Assembly: GCA_900321265.1 (NCBI GenBank)
Contig: ONVJ01000271.1
Location: 1-12,115, forward strand
DNA length: 12,115 nt
Direction of reading: 5' to 3'
Source: an uncultured Eubacteriales bacterium
Lineage (GTDB): Bacteria > Bacillota > Clostridia > Oscillospirales > CAG-272
Part shown: in pieces, positions 1 through 6,580 of the stretch
Numbering within the stretch: the stretch's first letter is position 1
How the letters are laid out: every line of letters starts with the position of its first letter
Made by a program: the position numbers and the translations under genes
The notes under the pieces: model-generated
What the model saw: the letters and a program-made list of their open reading frames with translations, nothing else
What the model was told of the DNA's origin: nothing
The model's database searches: none

Positions 1-240
1 ACCACGATCGTCTTCAAGGCGGATGACTATGTCACCGTAAAGACCGAAGCCGAGGCCAAGGCCGCCGTCGCCGCTCTCGGTGAGATCGGCTACAAGGATC
101 CCTCCGCTCCTTCCAACCCCGGCACCACCGATCCCGGCGGTTCGACCGTCATTACCGGCGATACCGCGGTCATCGTCATGATCGTCTGCCTCGTCTCGCT
201 GCTAGGCATGGGCATCGCGCTCAAGGCCCGCAGGGCATGA
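1..240 (+). CDS. C-terminal end of a surface protein with a TGD-type membrane tail (partial)
   Basis: The reading frame is open from base 1 to a TGA at 238-240 and gives the last 79 residues of a protein whose start is outside the window. Visible residues 1-31 look like the end of a folded extracellular domain with an Ala/Glu-rich stretch. Residues 34-52 are a Pro/Gly/Ser/Thr linker. Then comes T52-G53-D54, a hydrophobic helix at about 55-74, and a short basic end (KARRA). This order, linker then TGD then helix then positive tail, resembles the C-termini of many clostridial cell-surface proteins. It is similar to a sortase signal but has no LPxTG, so simple membrane anchoring with the bulk of the protein outside is the cautious reading. 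The function of the missing N-terminal part cannot be judged. Confidence 0.75.
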   Translation, partial: TTIVFKADDYVTVKTEAEAKAAVAALGEIGYKDPSAPSNPGTTDPGGSTVITGDTAVIVMIVCLVSLLGMGIALKARRA

Positions 241-298
241 GCGACACTTCGCACGGATCGCTGATCTGTAAGAACTTCTGACAGCAACTGTCATAATC

Positions 299-337
299 GG
301 GGGCTGCTCCGAAAGTCGTACTTTCGGGGCGGCCCCC
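299..337 (+). terminator. Long hairpin, probable terminator of the surface-protein gene
   Basis: The arms 299-315 and 321-337 pair over 17 bp, with two G-U pairs and a 5-nt loop (TCGTA). The hairpin starts 58 nt after the stop at 240. A small 6-bp hairpin (TGACAG-caa-CTGTCA, 279-293) lies just before it. A T-run (355-359) follows only after 17 nt, so it is not a textbook intrinsic terminator. It could also be a dispersed palindrome, since a related stem occurs at 2075-2117. The rest of 241-390 shows nothing else that I can support. Confidence 0.5.
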
Positions 338-390
338 GAACAATGCCGCGGGTGTTTTTCCCGAAAAAGAACGAAAGGATCAAAAATCAT

Positions 391-419
391 TTGACTTTTC
401 CGGAATTATCAAATATAAT
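391..419 (+). promoter_or_regulatory. Sigma-A promoter of the lipoprotein gene
   Basis: A -35 box TTGACT (391-396) and a perfect -10 box TATAAT (414-419) are separated by 17 bp, in an AT-rich patch within GC-rich surroundings. The expected transcription start is near 426, which gives a leader of about 110 nt before the ATG at 538. The sequence AATCA just upstream of the -35 box also precedes the -35 box of the sugar operon promoter. Confidence 0.85.
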
Positions 420-430
420 AATTACAAGTC

Positions 431-472
431 CGGGAGATCTCCGGATCCGGCGCTCCGCGCCGTCATCTCCCG
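431..472 (+). promoter_or_regulatory. Structured leader with nested hairpins and overlapping palindromes
   Basis: The arms CGGGAGAT (431-438) and ATCTCCCG (465-472) enclose an inner stem CGGCGC-tcc-GCGCCG (448-462). The same DNA also holds two overlapping perfect 10-bp palindromes, GGAGATCTCC (433-442) and CCGGATCCGG (441-450). They begin only a few bases after the predicted transcription start. This position suits either a protein operator or a regulatory or stabilising RNA structure. There is no T-run, so it is not a complete attenuator. I do not recognise a known riboswitch. Confidence 0.45.
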
Positions 473-537
473 CGGATGCCCGCCGAACATAAGGCCGGTT
501 CTGTCCGCGAAAAAACAAAAAGGAGAATCAGACAGAC

Positions 538-2022
538 ATGAAAAAAACACTGTCAGTGATCATGGCGTTGCTGTTCGCGGTATTGCTGCTTGCAACATCC
601 TGCGCCGAGAAGAAACCGGGGGATGAGACCACGGCCCCCGTAACGACTGCCGTCGCCGCGCCGGACAGCACCGAGCCGGCAGAGACAGAGCCGCAGTTCG
701 TTTTCAAGAACTACGGCGGCGAGACCTTTACCGTATATATGAGGAGCGAGACATCCGGGTCCTATCCCGGAAGATACATCGATACCGAAGAGGTGTCAGA
801 GCACATCTCCTCAGAGGTCTACCGCAGGAACTCGATCATCGAGCAGGCCTTCGGCGTCGACATCCAGACTATCCAGGTATCGGATCCCTATAAGTCGGTC
901 GTGACCGACATCAGCGGCGGGACGGTCGAATACGATCTGCTGCTCGACCGCAGAGTCAACCTCGCAGGCCTCGCGAAGCAGGGAGCGCTTCATGATCTCA
1001 ACGAAATGGGCTGGGATTATTCAAAGCCCTGGTGGGACAGCAAATCCGCTGAGCAGTACGAAATCGGCGGAAAGCTCTATGTCGTTTCGAACGACGTATC
1101 TGTCGCCAACCTTTCGGGAGCCAGATTCTTCTATTTCAACAAGAAGATGGTGGATGACAGAAAGCTCTATGATCCCTATGAGCTCGCGAGCAAAAACGAG
1201 TGGGTCCTTGACAAGTTCCTTGAGATGGTGTCTGGTGTCGAAAACACCGAGCCCGAGGGAACGCTGGGCATTTACGGACTTCTCATGGAGACCGGAGCCA
1301 GCAACGGCAACTACATACATCTTCTTACCGGATGCGGCGTCAGACAGACGACATGGGTCGACGGTAAGCTCGTCACCGCCTTCGAGACCGACGTTGAAAA
1401 GATCCAGAATGTCTTTGACAAGGTCAAGCCGGTGTTTGAAAATCCGGCTCTGACGCTGACCTATGACCAGGCGGAGAAGATCGACTCCAGCGGCACCTTC
1501 CCCAACAAATACGACAGGGGCAGATCGAGGTTCGCTCAGGGACACTTCCTCTTTGTTCAGAACGGAATGGGCGTCGCAGCCCAGTTTGCCGACATGGAAG
1601 GCGACGGATACGGAGTCATTCCTAATCCTAAATATGATTCGGATCAGCCCGAATACGCACACAAGATCGATAAATACTCGCTGATCTGGGCAGTCCCCGA
1701 GGCGACAGGCACCGTCGACTTCGAGAGAGTCTCGCTGATCATGGATTACTGGGCGTATCAGTCCTCTCTGACGGTGATGCCCGCCTTCTACGAGATCACG
1801 ATCAAGACAAAAAGGGTCAGCGATCCGATCGCTCCCCAGATGCTTGACATCGTGAAGGACACTATCTGCTATGAGCTCGCCGATCTGTTCGGCATCAAGG
1901 TCGCGGACGGACTTGACAAGGCCTATACCACCGGATCTGTGACAAGAATCGCAGGCGGAACGGTAACATCGCTCAACTCGGATATCGAAAATCTTATGCT
2001 GTCTTTCCGGAACAGCGACTGA
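538..2022 (+). CDS. Extracellular solute-binding lipoprotein (ABC-type, family 1-like)
   Basis: This 494-residue protein begins with a lipoprotein signal: two lysines, a hydrophobic core (5-18) and a lipobox ending ATSC, so Cys22 is the likely lipidated residue. A Thr/Pro/Glu-rich tether (about 27-52) leads into a body typical of sugar- or oligosaccharide-binding proteins of ABC importers. Visible cues are YGGETFTVY at the start of the fold, FYFNKKMVDD in the region where these proteins have 'YYNK', and a following NEWVLDKFLEMV stretch. It probably captures a solute at the outer face of the membrane. An AGGAG ribosome site lies at 521-525. The gene has its own promoter and is followed by a hairpin, so it appears monocistronic. 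No permease or ATPase gene is adjacent, so it must share a transporter encoded elsewhere or act as a sensor. The ligand is unknown. The family-level call is fairly safe, but the exact Pfam assignment is not. Confidence 0.8.
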   Translation: MKKTLSVIMALLFAVLLLATSCAEKKPGDETTAPVTTAVAAPDSTEPAETEPQFVFKNYGGETFTVYMRSETSGSYPGRYIDTEEVSEHISSEVYRRNSIIEQAFGVDIQTIQVSDPYKSVVTDISGGTVEYDLLLDRRVNLAGLAKQGALHDLNEMGWDYSKPWWDSKSAEQYEIGGKLYVVSNDVSVANLSGARFFYFNKKMVDDRKLYDPYELASKNEWVLDKFLEMVSGVENTEPEGTLGIYGLLMETGASNGNYIHLLTGCGVRQTTWVDGKLVTAFETDVEKIQNVFDKVKPVFENPALTLTYDQAEKIDSSGTFPNKYDRGRSRFAQGHFLFVQNGMGVAAQFADMEGDGYGVIPNPKYDSDQPEYAHKIDKYSLIWAVPEATGTVDFERVSLIMDYWAYQSSLTVMPAFYEITIKTKRVSDPIAPQMLDIVKDTICYELADLFGIKVADGLDKAYTTGSVTRIAGGTVTSLNSDIENLMLSFRNSD

Positions 2023-2074
2023 CGCTACACCGCCGGCAAAAGGTTTCGGATAAAGAATAATGAATTAAGAATAC

Positions 2075-2151
2075 AGGGGCTGCCCAAGACTCTCATTACG
2101 GGTCTTCGGCAGCCCCTTCCATCATGGCGGCTCGGTCCGTTTTTTTGTTTT
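2075..2151 (+). terminator. Probable terminator of the lipoprotein gene
   Basis: The arms at 2075-2090 and 2102-2117 pair over 16 bp with one C-C mismatch and an 11-nt loop. A run of seven T followed by GTTTT lies at 2140-2151, 22 nt past the stem. The stem sequence (GGGGCTGCC...GGCAGCCCC) resembles the hairpin at 299-337. The spacing to the T-run is longer than in a classical intrinsic terminator, so the assignment is moderate. Confidence 0.5.
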
Positions 2152-2156
2152 AATCA

Positions 2157-2185
2157 TTGACACTTTGATATTATTGATATATAAT
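2157..2185 (+). promoter_or_regulatory. Full-consensus sigma-A promoter of the sugar operon
   Basis: TTGACA (2157-2162) and TATAAT (2180-2185) both match consensus exactly, with a 17-bp spacer. Transcription should start near 2192, giving a leader of about 28 nt. A promoter this strong for a catabolic operon suggests repression. An inverted repeat AATATA-GCTG-TATATT (2183-2198) overlaps the -10 box and the start site, and TTGATAT is repeated at 2165 and 2174 inside the spacer. Either could be an operator, but the AT-richness makes chance repeats plausible. Confidence 0.88.
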
Positions 2186-2220
2186 ATAGCTGTATATTTT
2201 TACACACCGGAGGAGACATC

Positions 2221-3462
2221 ATGAGAAAAAATCTTAGAATCGGCGTCTTCGGATGCTGGAGAGGCAGCGCCTACATCAGATCGCTTTACGCCGGTAAGGT
2301 CGAGGGCTTCAGGATCACCGCGCTCTGCGACAAAAAGCCCGAAAGGCTTGAGCGGGCCGCCTCGCTCTGCCCGACCGGCAGATACGCCCCGAAACAGTTC
2401 ACCGACGCCGAGGAATTCTTCGCGTCAGGCCTGTTCGACGCCGTAATACTCACGAACTACTTCAACGAACACGCCAAATACGCGATCAGGGCGCTGAACA
2501 TGGGCATCCACGTCTTCAGCGAGACGATGGCCGCCTCGACGCTTGCCGACGCCGTGGCGCTCTGCAGGGCCGCCGAGAAGAGCAAGGCGGTCTACATGAT
2601 GGCTGAGAACTACCCCTACAGCAGGAGCAATTTCGAGCTCCGCAGGCTCTACAGAGAGGGGACTCTCGGCAAGCTCATCTTCGCGGAGGGCGAATACGTC
2701 CATCCGATGGGACCTTCAGATTCCTACAAATACAACAACCCGAAGGACAACGGATACTATCACTGGAGACGCTTCAACCCGGTCACATACTACTGCTCGC
2801 ACGCCCTCGCTCCCCTGATCTTCATCACCGGCGAGCTTCCGAAGCGCGTCGTCGCGATGGCGGCCCAGGACGCCCCCGAGCATATCAGGGACTATCATAA
2901 ATTCCGCACCGATGCCGCCGGAGTCATGCTTATAACCACCGATCACGGCGCCGTAATGAGAGTGAACGGCTCGACCTCCTGCGCTCCCCACGGCAACTGG
3001 TACCGCATCAGCTGCGTAAAGGGAGGTGCCGAGACGGTGAGAGGCGATCAGTCGAAGGTCAGGCTCTGCTACAACTCCTGGACGCTGCCCGAAGGCGTCG
3101 AGGATACCGAGACGATATACACGCCCGACTGGCCCTCCGACGGCGATCGCGCCGACGCGGCCGGGCACGGCGGAGGAGACTACTGGGTGGCCAGATACTT
3201 TGTCGAGGCCTGCCGCGGTCTGAGAGATCCTTTCCCGGACGTTTATACCGCCTGCGCGATGTCGGCGGTAGCGATACTCGGCTGGAGATCGGTCCTGAAC
3301 GGAAACAGGGCCTATGACATCCCCGATTTCAGGAACGAAGAGGAGCGGAGAAAGTACGAACAGGACCGCCAGTACCCCTATCCTTCCGAAAACTGCCCGA
3401 ACAATATCCCCTATTCGACGGGTTACGTCGCCCCCGGCAACGATTACCCCGAAGAGAAATAA
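2221..3462 (+). CDS. Gfo/Idh/MocA-family oxidoreductase-like protein with a degenerate EKP motif
   Basis: This 413-residue protein starts at an ATG 7 nt after GGAGG (2209-2213). The N-terminal half looks like the family's Rossmann domain: beta strand RIGVFG (6-11), a degenerate glycine loop (CWRGS, 12-16), an acidic strand end (ALCD, 34-37), and a strand VILTNY (75-80) followed by the NEHAKYAIRAL helix typical of the family. At the hallmark EKP site it reads S100-E101-T102-M103, so the lysine is replaced by Thr. The C-terminal half has AEN-YPYSR (128-135), the W182-R-R region and SHALAP with H194. These resemble positions seen in NAD-dependent glycosidases of family GH109 more than simple sugar dehydrogenases, though I judge this from memory only. 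It is first in an operon with a sugar kinase and an isomerase, and probably releases, oxidises or epimerises a sugar. A soluble cytoplasmic location is likely, as no signal peptide is seen. Confidence 0.8.
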   Translation: MRKNLRIGVFGCWRGSAYIRSLYAGKVEGFRITALCDKKPERLERAASLCPTGRYAPKQFTDAEEFFASGLFDAVILTNYFNEHAKYAIRALNMGIHVFSETMAASTLADAVALCRAAEKSKAVYMMAENYPYSRSNFELRRLYREGTLGKLIFAEGEYVHPMGPSDSYKYNNPKDNGYYHWRRFNPVTYYCSHALAPLIFITGELPKRVVAMAAQDAPEHIRDYHKFRTDAAGVMLITTDHGAVMRVNGSTSCAPHGNWYRISCVKGGAETVRGDQSKVRLCYNSWTLPEGVEDTETIYTPDWPSDGDRADAAGHGGGDYWVARYFVEACRGLRDPFPDVYTACAMSAVAILGWRSVLNGNRAYDIPDFRNEEERRKYEQDRQYPYPSENCPNNIPYSTGYVAPGNDYPEEK

Positions 3463-3493
3463 GGCATACCCGGACCGGAGGACGACCGAAACA

Positions 3494-4963
3494 ATGAGTT
3501 TCTTTCTCGGGATCGATATCGGGTCGACGGCCGTAAAGGCCTGCCTCATCAGAGGCGGCGGCATGCCGTCGGTCGCGGGGAGGGGAAGCTCGGCCTATCC
3601 CACCTTCAGGAATGGGCCACTGGCTGAGCAGGATCCTCTCGACTGGAACCGCGCGGCCGCCGACGCCGTCAGGCAGGCGGTTGCCGGGCTTTCTGAGGCG
3701 GAGAAGAAAAAAATCGGGGGGATCTGCCTATCGGCTCAGGGCGGCAGCATATTCGCCGCGAATGAAAAAGGCGAGCCCCTGACGCCCGCGTATACCTGGA
3801 TGGACCGCCGCGCGGAATCCGAATCAGAAGAGTTCGCCGCCGCGTGCGGACGTGAAAAGGTCCGCGGGATCTGCGGATGGGGGCCGTCGCCAGCCGACTG
3901 CGTCTCAAAGATCCTCTGGATCCGCCGCAATCAGCCCGACGTATACTCCCGCGCGAGAAGATACTATACGACCGAGGAATCGGTCACCGGCTATCTTACC
4001 GGCAGCTTCGTCACCGATGCCACAGGCGAGTCGATTTGCAGGATCTGGGACTACATGAAGGGAGAATACTGGGGACCCGCTATGGACTTTGCCGGGATCG
4101 ACCCCGCTTTTCTCCCCGAAGTCAGACCCTGCGGGTCTCCCGCGGGGCTTCTGAGGCCCGAAGCTGCCGCCGACATGACGCTGCCCGCCGGCATCCCGGT
4201 CTATACCGGAGCCCATGACCAGTACTGCGCCTCGATAGGCAGCGGAGTCACCGAGCCGGGGCAGCTGCTGATCGCCACAGGCACCGCCTGGGTGCTCTTC
4301 GGAGTGTCGGACAGACCGCTTTCGGGGCCGCCTTTCCCGGCGCCCTGCCGGCATCCGGTCGACGGACGCTTCGGCGTCATGACGTCGATGTCGGGCTGCG
4401 GAGGCGCCATAGGCGCGTTTGCCGAGAGCCGCGGAACGACGCCGCGCGGATTTGACGAAGAGACCGAAAAGCGGGGCGTGCGAGAGGTTCGCGAAAGCCT
4501 TGCGGACTTCTTCGTCTGCCCGCTGCCGCCGGGACAGTCGATCCGGCACAGAGAGGGCGTATGCGTTCCGCTCGGGCCGGTATCCGGCAGGAGCGACGCA
4601 GATGTCGCTCTCGCGGCAATGGAAGCCGTCGCCTTTGAATCGGCGATCCTTATCGACGCCTTTGAGAAGGCGGGGTTCCCGCACGGCGATGAGATCGTCA
4701 TGTCGGGCGGAGCCTCGAAGAGTCCTCTCTGGAGAGGGATCGTCGCCGCGGTCCTTCCCGACAGGCGCGTCTGCCGCCTCTGCGAAGCCGACGCTCCGGC
4801 GCTCGGCGCCGCGATCCTGGCAGGGTGGGGAAGCGGAGCCTTCGCCTCCCTGGGCGAGGCGTCGTCGCTCTTTTCCGCCCGCCTGCCGGTCGAGGCGGAC
4901 CCCGACGCCGCGGAATTCTATAAAAAGAAATATCAGGCATACAGAAGCTGGGCGCTTGCCTGA
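3494..4963 (+). CDS. FGGY-family carbohydrate kinase (xylulokinase-like)
   Basis: This 489-residue cytoplasmic kinase transfers phosphate from ATP to a sugar, most likely the ketose made by the downstream isomerase. The N-terminal phosphate-binding motif GIDIGSTAVK starts at residue 6 (D8). The catalytic base is probably D242 in TGAHDQYCASIGSG, followed by the nucleotide loop LLIATGTAW. The C-terminal signature is MSGGASKSPLW (403-413) with ADAPALGAA after it. The open frame extends 60 codons upstream, but that part overlaps the oxidoreductase gene and has no family resemblance. The ATG at 3494 fits the family's N-terminus and has GGAGG at 3477-3481, with a 12-nt spacing. It lies 31 nt after the preceding stop, consistent with one transcript. 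Substrate specificity (xylulose, ribulose, fuculose or another) cannot be read by eye. Confidence 0.9.
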   Translation: MSFFLGIDIGSTAVKACLIRGGGMPSVAGRGSSAYPTFRNGPLAEQDPLDWNRAAADAVRQAVAGLSEAEKKKIGGICLSAQGGSIFAANEKGEPLTPAYTWMDRRAESESEEFAAACGREKVRGICGWGPSPADCVSKILWIRRNQPDVYSRARRYYTTEESVTGYLTGSFVTDATGESICRIWDYMKGEYWGPAMDFAGIDPAFLPEVRPCGSPAGLLRPEAAADMTLPAGIPVYTGAHDQYCASIGSGVTEPGQLLIATGTAWVLFGVSDRPLSGPPFPAPCRHPVDGRFGVMTSMSGCGGAIGAFAESRGTTPRGFDEETEKRGVREVRESLADFFVCPLPPGQSIRHREGVCVPLGPVSGRSDADVALAAMEAVAFESAILIDAFEKAGFPHGDEIVMSGGASKSPLWRGIVAAVLPDRRVCRLCEADAPALGAAILAGWGSGAFASLGEASSLFSARLPVEADPDAAEFYKKKYQAYRSWALA

Positions 4964-4965
4964 GC

Positions 4966-4993
4966 GGCCGCCGGCATACATCACGCGGCGGCC
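4966..4993 (+). repeat. Intergenic hairpin between kinase and isomerase genes
   Basis: GGCCGCCG (4966-4973) and CGGCGGCC (4986-4993) form a perfect 8-bp GC stem with a 12-nt loop, right after the kinase stop codon. There is no T-run behind it, so it probably does not stop transcription. In this position it may protect the 3' end of the upstream mRNA or adjust relative expression within the operon. The rest of the 96-bp gap (to 5059) holds only the isomerase ribosome site GGAGA (5049-5053). Confidence 0.45.
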
Positions 4994-5059
4994 AAACTGC
5001 GGACGTCTCTCTGACGGATCGACTTTTATTCTGATTTTTATAAATACTGGAGAAACGCA

Positions 5060-6463
5060 ATGGATAAGATCAAAATCGGATTTCTTCCGCTTTACATCAA
5101 ACTCTACGACGACAGCGGCAGCGGAGCCAAGGCAAGGCCGAGGCTCGAGCCCTTCGCCGCGAAGCTGGCCGGACTCCTTGCGGACGAGGGCTTCGAGGTC
5201 GTCTCCGCTCCCTTCTGCCGGATTAAGCCTGAATTCGCTGACGCCTACCGGCTCTTTGAATCGTCGGGATGCCGCGCCGTGGTCACCTGGCACGCCGCCT
5301 ATTCGCCCTCGCTCGAGAGCATCGAGGCGCTTGCCTCGTCGCCGCTGCCCCTCGTCGTCCTCGATACGACCGAGACCTACGCCTTCGGTCCGGAGCAGGA
5401 TCCCGGCGAGATCAGCTACTGCCACGGCATACACGGCGTCATGGATATGTGCTCGATGCTGCACAGATACGGCAAGCCCTTTGCCATCGCCGCAGGTCAT
5501 ATCGAACATTCAGACGTCATCGCCAGGACCGCCGGCTTCCTGAGAGCCGCGATCGCCGCGACCTCTCTGAAGGGCAGCCGGACGGGATCGATCGGCGGAA
5601 GCTTCAGCGGCATGGGAGATTTCCTCGTCACCGACAAAGAGATGCTCGACCGCTTCGGCGTGACCGTCGTCTACGCCGGAGAGGGAGAGCTGGCCGAGCT
5701 GAGAGCCGGGACCGGAAAGAGCGAGACAGAGGCGGAAGCCGCCTCGGTCAGAGCTGAATACGAGCCGCTTGAGCCGGTCTCCGACGAAGTACTCCTCCGC
5801 ACAGCCGAAAACAGCCTCGCGGTCAGAAAATGGATAGAGAGAAAAAAGCTTGACGCCTTCACCGCGAACTTCCTTGAGATCGGCATGGGCACCGGGCTTG
5901 ACATCATGCCCTTCATGGAGGCCTGCAAGGCTATGAAGCGGGGCACCGGATACGCCGGAGAGGGCGACGTCCTCACCGCGTCGCTCGTCGGAGCCCTGAT
6001 GAAGGGATATCCCGACACATCCTTTGTCGAGATCTTCTGTCCCGACTGGGAGGGCGGCAGGCTGCTGCTCTCGCACATGGGCGAGTACAATCCGCGCCTC
6101 GTTTCGGGCAAAGAGATGATGAAAGAGATGGACTTCATCTACGGCGGAGCGAAGAATCCCGTCGTCACATACGGCTGCTACCGCTCCGGCGATGCCGTTT
6201 TCGTAAATCTCTTCCGGACCGCCGACGAGGGCTTCAGGCTCTTCATCTCTCCGGTAAAGATGGAGGAGCCGGCGCCCGGGACCGACCGTTTCACGAATAA
6301 GGTAAGAGGCTGGATGAGACCTCCGGAGGAAGTCGCTGAATTTCTTGAGGATATCAGCTTTGCCGGTGCCACGCACCACAGCGCCCTCGTATACGGAGCC
6401 CGGACTGCGGAGATCGAATACTTCGCCAGACTCCTGGGACTTCCGTTTACGACCGTGAAATAA
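5060..6463 (+). CDS. L-arabinose/L-fucose isomerase-family protein
   Basis: This 467-residue cytoplasmic enzyme most likely interconverts an aldose and a ketose using a divalent metal. It starts at an ATG 6 nt after GGAGA. The N-terminal domain reads KIGFLPLYIKLYD, as in this superfamily. HGIHGVMDMCSML (122-134) followed by KPFAIAAGH matches the central domain of AraA/FucI-like proteins. Candidates for the metal and catalytic residues are E301 (YAGEGD), E342 (SHMGEY) and H439/H440 (GATHHS). These correspond to the two Glu and the late HH region of E. coli AraA, so the active site looks intact. It is slightly shorter than AraA (500 residues). The partnership with an FGGY kinase supports a sugar-to-ketose-phosphate route. 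The real substrate is unknown, and I give no symbol because araA or fucI would over-claim. Confidence 0.82.
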   Translation: MDKIKIGFLPLYIKLYDDSGSGAKARPRLEPFAAKLAGLLADEGFEVVSAPFCRIKPEFADAYRLFESSGCRAVVTWHAAYSPSLESIEALASSPLPLVVLDTTETYAFGPEQDPGEISYCHGIHGVMDMCSMLHRYGKPFAIAAGHIEHSDVIARTAGFLRAAIAATSLKGSRTGSIGGSFSGMGDFLVTDKEMLDRFGVTVVYAGEGELAELRAGTGKSETEAEAASVRAEYEPLEPVSDEVLLRTAENSLAVRKWIERKKLDAFTANFLEIGMGTGLDIMPFMEACKAMKRGTGYAGEGDVLTASLVGALMKGYPDTSFVEIFCPDWEGGRLLLSHMGEYNPRLVSGKEMMKEMDFIYGGAKNPVVTYGCYRSGDAVFVNLFRTADEGFRLFISPVKMEEPAPGTDRFTNKVRGWMRPPEEVAEFLEDISFAGATHHSALVYGARTAEIEYFARLLGLPFTTVK

Positions 6464-6498
6464 GCTTTTCTCCCGAATCCGGGACACCGGCGGGAATA

Positions 6499-6523
6499 CG
6501 GGTGCCGTCACCCGGATATTTTT
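6499..6523 (+). terminator. Intrinsic terminator of the sugar operon
   Basis: CGGGTG (6499-6504) and CACCCG (6509-6514) pair perfectly around a CCGT loop, and GATATTTTT follows immediately. It starts 36 nt after the isomerase stop. The stem is short (6 bp), but the T-run is placed correctly. A second perfect hairpin, GCGCGGC-ggg-GCCGCGC (6524-6540), lies directly behind it. Confidence 0.6.
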
Positions 6524-6580
6524 GCGCGGCGGGGCCGCGCATCGAAAGGCTCGGATATTTCCTAATGGCCTCTGCATCAA

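Noticed and set aside
3314..3493. A 60-codon N-terminal extension of the kinase
   Set aside because: It lies inside the upstream gene, is Thr/Pro/Arg-rich with no family match, and the ATG at 3494 gives the expected GIDIGST start with a ribosome site.
2716..3564. A 282-codon minus-strand frame opposite the Gfo/Idh/MocA gene
   Set aside because: It is a mirror frame of the 2221-3462 gene and has no recognisable domains.
5019..5046. A promoter-like pair TCGACT and TATAAA before the isomerase gene
   Set aside because: The spacing is only 14 bp, and the predicted start would fall on or after the ribosome site at 5049-5053.
4419..5543. A 374-codon + strand frame overlapping the kinase end and isomerase start
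   Set aside because: It is Arg/Ser/Pro-rich low-complexity translation, typical of an out-of-frame reading of GC-rich genes, and it overlaps two well-supported genes.
3905..6580. Two very long back-to-back open frames on the minus strand (534 and 356 codons) opposite the kinase and isomerase
   Set aside because: Their codons line up exactly with the + strand codons (mirror frame), and the kinase and isomerase share the same phase. Stops would need TTA, CTA or TCA codons in the real genes, which GC-rich usage avoids. The translations show no family resemblance and lack ribosome sites.
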